Shown: one piece after another, positions 1 through 6,500 of the stretch
How positions within the stretch are numbered: the first letter of the stretch is position 1
How the letters are laid out: every line of letters begins with the position of its first letter
From: Bacteroidota bacterium
Lineage (GTDB): Bacteria; Bacteroidota; Bacteroidia; NS11-12g; UBA955
Length of the DNA stretch: 9,200 bases
Assembly: GCA_027488495.1 (NCBI GenBank)
Contig: JAIYBO010000185.1
Span: 1 to 9,200 of the forward strand
Direction: 5' to 3'
Program-made: the position numbers and the translations under genes
Notes under the pieces: generated by a model
The model's database searches: none
Told to the model about the DNA's origin: nothing
What the model saw: the letters and a program-made list of their open reading frames with translations, nothing else

Positions 1-189
1 CGGTTTGTCGCGATCTCCGCCAAATCTTGGCTTGTCGCCGCCACGATCACTTCCGAAGCGCGGTTTGTCGCGATCTCCGCCAAATCTTGGCTTGTCACCG
101 CCACCATCATTTCCGAAGCGCGGTTTATCGCGATCTCCGCCAAATCTTGGCTTGTCGCCGCCACGGTCATTTCCGAAGCGCGGTTTGTC
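1..189 (-). repeat. 60-base in-frame tandem repeats, block 1 (three full units plus a partial)
   Basis: Units at 1-60, 61-120 and 121-180 differ at only a few bases, and a fourth begins at 181 but decays after about 9 bases. On the minus strand each unit encodes 20 residues (consensus RFGNDRGGDKP + RFGGDRDKP). The array probably continues beyond the left edge. The near identity at nucleotide level, including synonymous positions, points to recent expansion by slippage or unequal recombination. Confidence 0.95.
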
Positions 190-615
190 ACCTAAATCTT
201 TTGAGAAACGGCTACTTCTGTCGCCAGGAAACCTCGGATTTCCACTTTTATCTCCACCGGTATATCCCGGAGTACCCGATGGTCTACCGTTAGAACCTCT
301 CTGAAATGAACCCCTGCCCTCTCCACCAAACCTTGGCTTGTCACCTCCGCTGTCATTTCCGAAACGGGGTTTATCACGATCTCCACCAAATCTTGGCTTG
401 TCACCTCCACGATCATTTCCAAAGCGAGGTTTGTCGCGATCTCCACCAAATCTTGGCTTGTCTGTATTTGATTCGGTTGATTTGTTATCTGTAAAAAACT
501 TTGTTTTCTTGGGTTCTGATTTGGCCAAGTCTATTTTGCGATTGCGTTTTTCTCCAGGAAGACGATCTTGGAATTTCTTGCCATTGCCTTGTTCTTTTTT
601 GGGTGACTTTGCCAT
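1..615 (-). CDS. Repeat-rich N-terminal part of a probable RsuA/RluB-family pseudouridine synthase (partial, runs off left edge)
   Basis: The minus-strand frame is open from ATG at 615 to the window edge without a stop, giving 205 codons. The protein starts MAKSPKKEQGNGKKF and is strongly basic and hydrophilic, with no signal peptide or membrane segment. From about residue 52 it becomes a tandem repeat of a 20-residue unit, RFGGDRDKP followed by RFGNDRGGDKP with small variations, interrupted at residues 100-142 by a Gly/Ser/Arg/Pro-rich linker. No catalytic domain is visible. Known of the phylum: many Bacteroidota 23S/16S rRNA pseudouridine synthases of the RsuA/RluB type carry such RGG/FG-like low-complexity N-terminal extensions, thought to be disordered and possibly RNA-binding. 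The assignment rests on this analogy only. A DEAD-box helicase is less likely because its repeats normally follow the core instead of preceding it. A TANNTTTG box lies upstream of the start. I am sure of the reading frame and only moderately sure of the family. Confidence 0.55.
   Translation of the reverse strand, partial: MAKSPKKEQGNGKKFQDRLPGEKRNRKIDLAKSEPKKTKFFTDNKSTESNTDKPRFGGDRDKPRFGNDRGGDKPRFGGDRDKPRFGNDSGGDKPRFGGEGRGSFQRGSNGRPSGTPGYTGGDKSGNPRFPGDRSSRFSKDLGDKPRFGNDRGGDKPRFGGDRDKPRFGNDGGGDKPRFGGDRDKPRFGSDRGGDKPRFGGDRDKP
316..462 (-). repeat. 60-base in-frame tandem repeats, block 2 (older copies)
   Basis: The same 20-residue unit recurs in about two and a half copies: 316-366 partial, 367-426 full, 427-462 partial. 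These differ from block 1 at shared synonymous sites, for example tccacc where block 1 has tccgcc on the plus strand. Block 2 is therefore more diverged from block 1 than the block 1 units are from one another. A non-repeated linker at about 190-315 separates the blocks. Confidence 0.9.
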
Positions 616-637
616 TATGTTCTGTGATTTGAATTTG

Positions 638-645
638 CAAAGGTA
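638..645 (-). promoter_or_regulatory. Putative Bacteroidota -7 promoter box for the repeat-rich gene
   Basis: The minus strand reads TACCTTTG, an exact match to the Bacteroidota -7 consensus TANNTTTG, and it ends 22 bases before the ATG at 615. No clear TTTG is seen at the usual -33 spacing, so this is a partial match. It would let the gene be transcribed separately from the zinc-ribbon gene 57 bases upstream. Confidence 0.45.
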
Positions 646-671
646 GTGCAAATTAAGGGCCGCTTGATTTT

Positions 672-1055
672 CTACAAATAAGAGCCTGGATATTTCGATA
701 TCATCACTTCACCATTTTTTGCTTCCGCATAGCCAAAATCATAACAATATCGATAACAACTTCCGCTCATTGGTTCTTCAATGTGCGTGTAGAAGTTAAA
801 AACAAATCCTTTATTTTCAAGCCTCCTCAATGGGATTGTCTCGCTGGCGCCAGAAGTTTCATACACTTCTTTGAGTATTTTTCTGTTCTTGCTTAAAACC
901 TTATTAATGGTTCTCAGTGGGTCTACCCCTGTTCGATTTCTTCTGTTATTAAACGCGCTCCTACAAGAGTCGTTACAAAAGAGTTTATCGGCTCGTCCTT
1001 TGATTTTGTCGCCACACTCTCTACAGATTGGTTGATTGATGGTTTCTTTTTCCAT
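672..1055 (-). CDS. Small zinc-ribbon protein of unknown function
   Basis: This encodes 127 residues from the ATG at 1055. The frame extends upstream to an ATG at 1076 and a TTG at 1079, but the start at 1055 gives the N-terminus usual for this kind of protein, a few residues before the zinc motif. The N-terminal part has Cys11-x2-Cys14 and Cys27-x3-Cys31 (ICREC and FCNDSC), four cysteines suited to bind one zinc, followed by the basic segment RSAFNNRRNR. The middle (about residues 45-65) looks helical and is rich in Lys, Arg and Asn. The C-terminal part, starting near GFVFNFYTH, is aromatic-rich (YRYCYDFGY) and looks like a small beta domain. Similar short proteins are common hypothetical proteins in Bacteroidota; their role is not known to me. 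The basic zinc ribbon could bind nucleic acid, which is inference. It is divergent from ssb and reads in the same direction as the repeat-rich gene. Confidence 0.8.
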   Translation of the reverse strand: MEKETINQPICRECGDKIKGRADKLFCNDSCRSAFNNRRNRTGVDPLRTINKVLSKNRKILKEVYETSGASETIPLRRLENKGFVFNFYTHIEEPMSGSCYRYCYDFGYAEAKNGEVMISKYPGSYL

Positions 1056-1118
1056 AAGCAGATGACCGTATAACATCAAATATGCCCAACACCCCCAAGA
1101 TGAATTAAATCAATTAAA

Positions 1119-1137
1119 CGGTTATAATCGGTTATAA
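1119..1137. repeat. Short direct repeat in the intergenic region between the zinc-ribbon gene and ssb
   Basis: CGGTTATAA occurs at 1119-1127 and again at 1129-1137, a period of 10 bases or about one helical turn. It lies in the 214-base stretch (1056-1269) between two divergent genes. This spacing is what a protein contacting one face of DNA would favour, but an AT-rich chance repeat is possible. No full TTTG-N19-TANNTTTG promoter is seen in this stretch in either direction; the nearest forms are CAATTTTG at 1173-1180 (plus) and CATATTTG at 1077-1084 (minus), each one mismatch from the -7 box. Confidence 0.4.
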
Positions 1138-1269
1138 ATGATTCATGTACGAGTATTTGCACATTGATTTTACAATTTTGTATTGTTAAAGAAAGTCCAA
1201 ACAAAGGCCACGTGAGGATTTTCAACACAAATAGAAAAAGGTTAAAAGTTAATTACGAAAAGAAAGGTT

Positions 1270-1659
1270 ATGAAAAATTTATTGAATTCCGTTAGGTTAA
1301 TCGGAAACGTGGGTTACGACCCAGAAATCCGTGAGTTTGAAAGTGGAAAAAAGTTGGCTAAGTTGAATTTGGCAACGAACGAAAAAGTGACATTGGTCTC
1401 TGGAGATGTTGTAAACAACACCCAGTGGCATCGTTTGGTTGCTTGGGGAAACGTGGCTGAACTTTTTGAAAAAATGGTAAAAAAAGGAAGCAAACTCATG
1501 GTTGAAGGTCGTTTACAGCATCGAACGTATGTAGGGCCGGATGGACTGAAAAGAGAAACATCAGAAGTTGTTGTGAAAAACATTCTTTTGATTGAGGCAA
1601 AAGGCAAGTCTATCAAGATTACAGAAAACGATGAAAACACAATTGATGTGTTAAATTAG
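1270..1659 (+). CDS. ssb: Single-stranded DNA-binding protein, short form
   Basis: The 129-residue protein is a bacterial SSB, which coats single-stranded DNA during replication, recombination and repair. Nearly the whole length is the OB fold: SVRLIGNVGYDPEIR (7-21), KLAKLNLATNE (28-38), TQWHRLVAWGNVAELF (51-66), KKGSKLMVEGRL (71-82) and the final strand VVKNILLIE (101-109). The aromatic residues Trp53, Trp59, Phe66 and Tyr87 sit where SSBs stack on DNA. After the OB fold only about 20 residues remain, ending ENTIDVLN. The usual disordered linker and acidic tip (DDDIPF-like), which recruits partner proteins, are absent. The ATG is preceded by AGAAAGG three bases upstream (1261-1267), a purine-rich possible ribosome site. 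A strong terminator follows at 1678-1714. It may be a second, accessory SSB; another copy with the acidic tip would then be expected elsewhere in the genome. Confidence 0.93.
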   Translation: MKNLLNSVRLIGNVGYDPEIREFESGKKLAKLNLATNEKVTLVSGDVVNNTQWHRLVAWGNVAELFEKMVKKGSKLMVEGRLQHRTYVGPDGLKRETSEVVVKNILLIEAKGKSIKITENDENTIDVLN

Positions 1660-1663
1660 CCTA

Positions 1664-1675
1664 CACTGTACAGTG
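1664..1675. repeat. 12-base perfect palindrome just before the ssb terminator
   Basis: CACTGTACAGTG is its own reverse complement. It begins 5 bases after the ssb stop codon and ends 2 bases before the terminator stem. It has no loop, so it would make a poor RNA hairpin and is better read as a possible site for a dimeric DNA-binding protein, or as chance. Confidence 0.5.
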
Positions 1676-1677
1676 AT

Positions 1678-1714
1678 GCACCCTGTTGGTAATCGCCAAC
1701 AGGGTGCTTTTTTT
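1678..1714 (+). terminator. Intrinsic terminator downstream of ssb
   Basis: The left arm GCACCCTGTTGG (1678-1689) pairs perfectly with the right arm CCAACAGGGTGC (1696-1707) across a 6-base loop; a U-G pair could extend the stem to 13 with a 4-base loop. Seven T residues follow at 1708-1714. There is no A-tract on the other side, so it acts on plus-strand transcripts and separates ssb from the M16 operon. Confidence 0.93.
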
Positions 1715-1731
1715 GGATGTCACGGATGCGG

Positions 1732-1739
1732 TAAATTTG
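1732..1739 (+). promoter_or_regulatory. Putative -7 promoter box of the M16-ybeY-mnmG operon
   Basis: TAAATTTG exactly matches the Bacteroidota -7 consensus TANNTTTG. A TTTG at 1712-1715, at the end of the terminator T-tract, could serve as the -33 element, but the gap is 16 bases and not the usual 19-21. Transcription would start about 5-7 bases past the box, at about 1744-1746, right at the GTG start codon of the next gene. Confidence 0.5.
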
Positions 1740-1743
1740 TGCT

Positions 1744-2988
1744 GTGTATTCATTCAACAAATTCACCTTAAGCAACGGATTGCGCGTCATCCACCTTGAA
1801 GACAAGAGCAGAACAACATTGGTGTTGAACACGCTGTATAACGTAGGTGCAAGGGATGAAAACCCAAACAGCACTGGCTTTGCACACCTATTTGAACACT
1901 TGATGTTTTCAGGAAGTGAAAATGTTCCCATTTTTGACAAAGAGGTTGAAGAGGCGGGAGGGCAGAACAATGCTTTTACCAATAATGAAATCACCAATTA
2001 CTATTTGGTGATGCCAACAGAAAATGCCGAAACGGCATTTTGGTTAGAAAGTGATCGTATGAACGACTTAAACATCAATGAAAAATCGCTGACCGTTCAA
2101 AAAGGTGTGGTGGTTGAGGAGTTCAAACAACGTTGTTATAACGCACCCTTTGGATTGTTGTGGCACCATATCAGACATTTGATGTACAACAAAAGCCCTT
2201 ACCGTTGGCCAACAATAGGAGACGATATCAAACATATTGAAGATGCTACGCTAGAGGATGTGAAAGGGTTTTATGATCGTTTTTATGCACCTCAAAATGG
2301 GATTGTTTCGGTGGTGGGTAACCTTGATTTTCAAACCACGAAAGTGTTGGCAGAAAAATGGTTCGGTGGTATTTTGAAAGACACTACAGCCAATCCAAAC
2401 CAATACCATGATGATCCCATCGTCTCTGAAAGACAATTTTTTGAGGCGGAAGATTTAAGCCCAAACCCTGCGGTATTTCTAGTATGGCGCGGTCCAAAAT
2501 TTATTGATAAGGATTCCATTGCCTTGGAAATGTTTTCTGACATGTTGGGCGGTTCTGATGTTTCTCCCCTGCAAATGAAACTGGTTAAGGAAGAACAAAT
2601 TTTCAACGCCGCCGAATGTTTTTATTTGCGCGGTTTTGGTGAGGGGCTTTTTGTTTTATACGGAATATTGAATGATGGTGTTTCGCACCAAGATGGTGAA
2701 GCTTCCTTAATCCGAGTACTGAAAGAAAATCAAGAATACAGTGCCGCTATGGACAGAACGTATACGGGTGTAAAAAATAGGCATGCTACAAACTTACTTT
2801 TTGAAGCCACGCAGCCCATGCAGTTGGCCCAACGATTGTGTTTTTTTGAAAACGCTGGCGCCTTAGACGACATCAACAACGAACAATCATTGATCGAATC
2901 CTTCTCTTTAAACGATGTATTGACTGTTTCAAAGCAAACAATTGATGCAAATTCAGTGTCTGTAATTTATTATCACCCAAAAAAATGA
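1744..2988 (+). CDS. M16B family zinc metallopeptidase, catalytic subunit
   Basis: The 414-residue protein is an M16 (pitrilysin/mitochondrial-processing-peptidase-like) zinc peptidase, which degrades or processes peptides inside a clamshell chamber. The inverted zinc motif HLFEH is at 48-52 in GFAHLFEHLMF, and Glu126 in VVVEEF, 74 residues after His52, fits the third zinc ligand (HxxEH-x74-E). Other family blocks are YNVGARDENPNSTG (32-45), GGQNNAFTNNE (72-82) and RFYAPQNGIVSVVGN near 180-195. There is no signal peptide, so it is probably cytoplasmic. The start is GTG: homologues begin with the same FxKFTLxNGLxV sequence, an in-frame stop lies at 1732-1734, and the next ATG falls after the HxxEH motif. 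The C-terminal half lacks the Arg/Tyr pair that helps bind substrate, which the next gene supplies. It overlaps that gene by 4 bases (ATGA), suggesting coupled translation and a heterodimer. Confidence 0.92.
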   Translation: MYSFNKFTLSNGLRVIHLEDKSRTTLVLNTLYNVGARDENPNSTGFAHLFEHLMFSGSENVPIFDKEVEEAGGQNNAFTNNEITNYYLVMPTENAETAFWLESDRMNDLNINEKSLTVQKGVVVEEFKQRCYNAPFGLLWHHIRHLMYNKSPYRWPTIGDDIKHIEDATLEDVKGFYDRFYAPQNGIVSVVGNLDFQTTKVLAEKWFGGILKDTTANPNQYHDDPIVSERQFFEAEDLSPNPAVFLVWRGPKFIDKDSIALEMFSDMLGGSDVSPLQMKLVKEEQIFNAAECFYLRGFGEGLFVLYGILNDGVSHQDGEASLIRVLKENQEYSAAMDRTYTGVKNRHATNLLFEATQPMQLAQRLCFFENAGALDDINNEQSLIESFSLNDVLTVSKQTIDANSVSVIYYHPKK

Positions 2989-4283
2989 CCATCACATCGC
3001 GCAATCGCCCCGAAACCCAAACGATAAAAACATTCACGTCGCCGAAGAGCAAAACAATGGCTCTGACTTCTGGGCACATATTGCACCTATCAGAGCCAGC
3101 ATCCATTGGCGTTGTAAGAATTGAATTGTTTTGGGCAGCTGGGTCATTTCACCAAAACAAAACCTACATTGCCACACTGGCGAATGATTTGCTTTTTTCT
3201 GGTAATAACAATAGAACAGAATTTGAGGTCGTTGAATTTTTGGATTTTTTAGGCGCTACTCATCGCACGGAGTGTGGATCGTTGGGATCGTCTGTTGTTG
3301 TAAGGGCAAATAAAAAAAATATCCTAACGGCTTTTGCTTGGGTGGTTAAAAATATTCACGAAGCCAATTACCCCGAAAAAGAACTAGAAACAGCCAAGTT
3401 GGTCCGTTCTGCATCGTTAGAAAGACAGCAAAAAACTCCGAAATATTGGTCGAACCGTTTGGCCCTAGAACATCTTTACGGCGACAACTCGTTTTTGGGT
3501 AAACATGGCAATGTGGAAGATTATTCGCTTGTTAACCGGGAGGATCTAATGTCTTTTAAATCTGCTTATTACTCGCTTGATAAAGCGATGATTTTTATTT
3601 CGGGAGACACCGACGGTGAGTTGCTTGAGTCCATTGAAAAAGAATTACAACCATTCAGAGAAGGTGGATCAATTACCATAGATGCTCCTACTTGTGAAAG
3701 CTTACCAACTCCAAACCCGGGTTACATAACCAAACACGTAGATGGCACCAACCAAGTAAGCCTACAACTGGTTCAACACATTCAGCCAAAAAATCAAAGG
3801 GAGCGATTTGGGCTCACGTTGTTAAATTTGGTGTTGGGCGGATATTTTGGATCTCGTTTGATGCAGATCTTGCGTGAAGAAAAGGGGTTAACTTATGGCA
3901 TTGGTTCTTACTTTAAACCCGCGTTCAATGATTATACATGGACGATTGCTGGAGATTTGAACAGCGATAACATTGAGGCTTCCATCTCTACGATTCACGA
4001 TATTTTTTCGGGATTGAAAACCAATTTGTTAGATGATTCAGAGTTAGATAAGATCAAACAATATTATTCCGGACAGTTTAGAAGTGGGTTTGATGGTCCC
4101 TTTTCGATGGGTGGGAAGATTCAACATTTGATGTACCGGGGACTTGGAGAAGATTACTACAATACTGTTCTGCCGGGTATTTGGTCTATAACCAAAGAAG
4201 AGTTAATGTCATTGGCAAACAATTATTTACACCCTGAATCGTTTATTCATGTAATGGCGGGAGACACTCCTTCCAGCGAATAA
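2985..4283 (+). CDS. M16B family peptidase, non-catalytic (complementary) subunit
   Basis: The 432-residue protein has the M16 fold but no zinc motif: at the position of HxxEH it has TLAND (64-68) in ATLANDLLFSG. It keeps the C-terminal substrate-binding signature LREEKGLTYGIGSY, with Arg297 and Tyr304 as the conserved R/Y pair. In two-gene M16B enzymes one subunit carries the zinc site and the other the R/Y pair, and activity needs both; this pair fits that plan. The first 35 or so residues (MTITSRNRPETQ...) are polar and may be a tail before the first strand. No signal peptide is visible. The start codon overlaps the stop of the catalytic subunit gene (ATGA at 2985-2988). The next gene starts 5 bases after the stop. 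The family and the role are well supported; the substrate is unknown. Confidence 0.9.
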   Translation: MTITSRNRPETQTIKTFTSPKSKTMALTSGHILHLSEPASIGVVRIELFWAAGSFHQNKTYIATLANDLLFSGNNNRTEFEVVEFLDFLGATHRTECGSLGSSVVVRANKKNILTAFAWVVKNIHEANYPEKELETAKLVRSASLERQQKTPKYWSNRLALEHLYGDNSFLGKHGNVEDYSLVNREDLMSFKSAYYSLDKAMIFISGDTDGELLESIEKELQPFREGGSITIDAPTCESLPTPNPGYITKHVDGTNQVSLQLVQHIQPKNQRERFGLTLLNLVLGGYFGSRLMQILREEKGLTYGIGSYFKPAFNDYTWTIAGDLNSDNIEASISTIHDIFSGLKTNLLDDSELDKIKQYYSGQFRSGFDGPFSMGGKIQHLMYRGLGEDYYNTVLPGIWSITKEELMSLANNYLHPESFIHVMAGDTPSSE

Positions 4284-4288
4284 TATCC

Positions 4289-6067
4289 ATGCAAAGAATT
4301 TGGAAACATATTGCAACTTGTTTTCTCACGCTGATTCAAATCAATGCGGTATTTTCCATTTCTAAACCCGCCCAACTTTTCCGGGCATGCCTTGACCGTC
4401 CAACGTTTACACTCACTGTTACTGTTGCGCCACCCACCGACGGGTGTGTTAGTTTTTCCTATCACAGGCTGTATGGCAGAGAAGATGCACTGTCGCCATG
4501 GAAGTTGTTAAAAGAAATTCCCACGTTGAACATCACAACCATTTCAACCGTGCTACCCAATACCAAAAGTTGGGAGTTATTTCTATCTACTTCTTTTGCT
4601 TGTAATGGAAAAGACACTTTTGTATCGAACCACGTATTCATCGACAATTCTGCCCCATCACAATTTGAACCCGATAGTGTTTCCGTAGATTACAACACAC
4701 AACAATTGAGGGCGGGCTGGTCAAAGCCCATAGAACCTGACATCATGGGGTTTAGTTTGTTTAAATTTTCTGGCGGCGGAAATGTGTTGTTGTTGGATAC
4801 AATGTCGTTCAGTTACTTATTTCCAAACAGCATTTTCGACACCAAAACGAACAATAACAAATTTTGCATTGCTGCTTTTGACAGTTGTTTAAATGGTGGT
4901 TTATTAAGTAATTACCATTCTCCTATTCATTTAACTGTTCAAGTTAATCCGGAATATTGGTGCAATAAGAAAACACAAATAACATGGAGCAAATATTACG
5001 GTTGGATCACTGAGAAATACATCATTTGGAGGCACAATAAAACCCAAAACAAATGGGAACTAATTGGGGTTGTAGCTGCAGATCTCGTAAACGACCCCAC
5101 CACTTATGGGTTTGTTGATGCCAGTTATGAAACAAACAACACCTATTCTTACGTGGTGCGCGCAATAAAGCAAGGAAGTAGCAACATCAGCAGCTCTTCA
5201 AACAGTATTGCAACCGACTATGGGTTTTTGGGTAACTCATTTCCTATTACCCTGCTTACGGGTATTAGTGTAGTTGCAGAAGATCAAATCCAAATAACTG
5301 GTGAATGGAAGAAAGACGGGTCTAACTCTATGCTTTCATTGGAAAAAAAACAGGGGCTTTCATGGCTGACTATAAAAACTTTTAGCACAACAGGAAAAGT
5401 AACGTACACAGACCCAAGTACAAATACAGACATATCAGAGGGGCAATATCGTTTGGTTAGAACCAATACTTGCGGATACCGAGACGACAGCTGTTACACA
5501 AACAATTCGATGTTACTTGTTGAAAATCAAGGTGTTATGACTTGGTCTTACTACAAGGGTTGGTCGAGCCCGGAGCTAACAACCGACTTCAACTATACAC
5601 TAGAGCGCAAATCGGGTTTCACGTGGAACCCGGTGATTACCACAAAAACAAACAGCTATGCCTTGCCTGTAGGTGTGCTTTTTGGCCAACAGCGCTATCG
5701 TGTTAAAATTTACAGCAACGACGGCAAGCTGCCCCTGGGATTTGAGTTGTATTCCAACGAAAAAGAGGTGGACTTGGGATTTGATAGCAGTGCTTTTGAT
5801 ACGATGTTGATTCCATCCGCATTCAATCCATTAGGCAAAAACCCTCGATTCAAAATAAGCAATCCCGCAATCGGTGCTGGTGAAAGCACAATGTTCATTT
5901 ATAATCGTTGGGGAGAATTGATGTTTGAGGGCGACGCACTTTTGGGTTGGGACGGATCGGATTCCAGGGGTGAATTGGTTCCACAGGGAGTTTATGTTTA
6001 TTTGGTTCAATCCAATTACCGCAACAAAAAAACCAGGCACTCTGGTACTATAATTTTGGTTCAATGA
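4289..6067 (+). CDS. Secreted FN3-like protein with T9SS type B (gliding-motility-associated) C-terminal domain
   Basis: This 592-residue protein starts with a signal-peptide-like segment (MQRIWKHIATCFLTLIQ, hydrophobic to about residue 22, cleavage probably near AVFS). The body is beta-rich with repeated fibronectin-III-like modules, for example around 120-215, 225-320, 325-410 and 412-500. The motifs WSKYYGW at 233 and WSYYKGW at 419 show an internal duplication. Residues 505-592 form a type B sorting domain: IPSAFNP (508-514), IYNRWGELMF (537-546), GWDGSDSRGE and QGVYVYLVQSNYR, then a final strand ending TIILVQ. This domain directs export through the type IX system to the cell surface or medium. 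The NGDGxND loop common after the first motif is replaced by LGKNPR. It is probably a surface or adhesion protein; the ligand is unknown. The start lies 5 bases after the M16 gene and the stop overlaps ybeY by 4 bases. Confidence 0.88.
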   Translation: MQRIWKHIATCFLTLIQINAVFSISKPAQLFRACLDRPTFTLTVTVAPPTDGCVSFSYHRLYGREDALSPWKLLKEIPTLNITTISTVLPNTKSWELFLSTSFACNGKDTFVSNHVFIDNSAPSQFEPDSVSVDYNTQQLRAGWSKPIEPDIMGFSLFKFSGGGNVLLLDTMSFSYLFPNSIFDTKTNNNKFCIAAFDSCLNGGLLSNYHSPIHLTVQVNPEYWCNKKTQITWSKYYGWITEKYIIWRHNKTQNKWELIGVVAADLVNDPTTYGFVDASYETNNTYSYVVRAIKQGSSNISSSSNSIATDYGFLGNSFPITLLTGISVVAEDQIQITGEWKKDGSNSMLSLEKKQGLSWLTIKTFSTTGKVTYTDPSTNTDISEGQYRLVRTNTCGYRDDSCYTNNSMLLVENQGVMTWSYYKGWSSPELTTDFNYTLERKSGFTWNPVITTKTNSYALPVGVLFGQQRYRVKIYSNDGKLPLGFELYSNEKEVDLGFDSSAFDTMLIPSAFNPLGKNPRFKISNPAIGAGESTMFIYNRWGELMFEGDALLGWDGSDSRGELVPQGVYVYLVQSNYRNKKTRHSGTIILVQ

Positions 6068-6495
6068 ATATAATACATTTCTCTGGTCGACACCGTTTTC
6101 TCGACAGCAATACACGAAAAAAAATACGGTTACTTCTCAAAACAATAGCAAAAACGAAAGGTCAAAAAATCATTCATTTGAATTACGTTTTCTTGCGTGA
6201 TGATGAATTACTCGAAATAAACATTGAGCACCTCAATCACAATACGTACACCGACATTATTACGTTTGATTTGTCTGACGCCGGATCCAATGGCATTGAG
6301 GGAGAAATTTATATTTCGAAAGATCGTGTTAAAGAAAACAGCGTATTGCATAATTCAAACGAAACGCACGAAATGATTCGGGTTATTTCGCATGGCCTTT
6401 TACATTTGCTCGGATACAAAGACAAAAAACCCTCTGATGCAATTGTAATGAGAACGGAGGAAGAGGTCTGCTTATCTTTGTGGGACAATATTTAA
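6064..6495 (+). CDS. ybeY: Endoribonuclease YbeY (rRNA maturation factor)
   Basis: The 143-residue protein is YbeY, a zinc-dependent single-strand endoribonuclease needed for 16S rRNA 3' end maturation and ribosome quality control. The family blocks are LNYVFLRDDELLEIN (39-53), LNHNTYTDIITFDLS (57-71), IEGEIYIS (78-85) and the zinc region VISHGLLHLLGYKDK (107-121). His110 and His114 are two zinc ligands; the third position of the classical HGxLHLxGYDH motif is Asp120, with Lys119 before it. This form (GYKDK) is familiar from Bacteroidota YbeY, so it is a lineage trait rather than damage. Length is normal for the family. The start ATG overlaps the stop of the upstream gene (ATGA), and mnmG follows after 13 bases. 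Pairing with mnmG puts two RNA-processing genes side by side. No signal peptide; cytoplasmic. Confidence 0.95.
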   Translation: MNIIHFSGRHRFLDSNTRKKIRLLLKTIAKTKGQKIIHLNYVFLRDDELLEINIEHLNHNTYTDIITFDLSDAGSNGIEGEIYISKDRVKENSVLHNSNETHEMIRVISHGLLHLLGYKDKKPSDAIVMRTEEEVCLSLWDNI

Positions 6496-6500
6496 ATCAT

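Noticed and set aside
5..304. Plus-strand open frame of 99 codons rich in Ser, Pro and Leu across the repeats
   Set aside because: It is the antisense shadow of the 60-base coding repeat. The minus frame gives a sensible hydrophilic protein with an ATG and an upstream promoter box; the plus frame does not.
1..462. CRISPR array
   Set aside because: Repeats are contiguous 60-base units in a single coding frame without unique spacers, so they are protein repeats.
1156..1180. TTTG at 1156 with CAATTTTG at 1173-1180 as the ssb promoter
   Set aside because: The spacing is 13 bases instead of about 19 and the -7 box has a mismatch, so support is too weak for a feature.
1717..1734. Upstream ATG in frame with the M16 gene at 1717
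   Set aside because: The frame is closed by TAA at 1732-1734 after five codons, so the ATG cannot be the start of the M16 protein.
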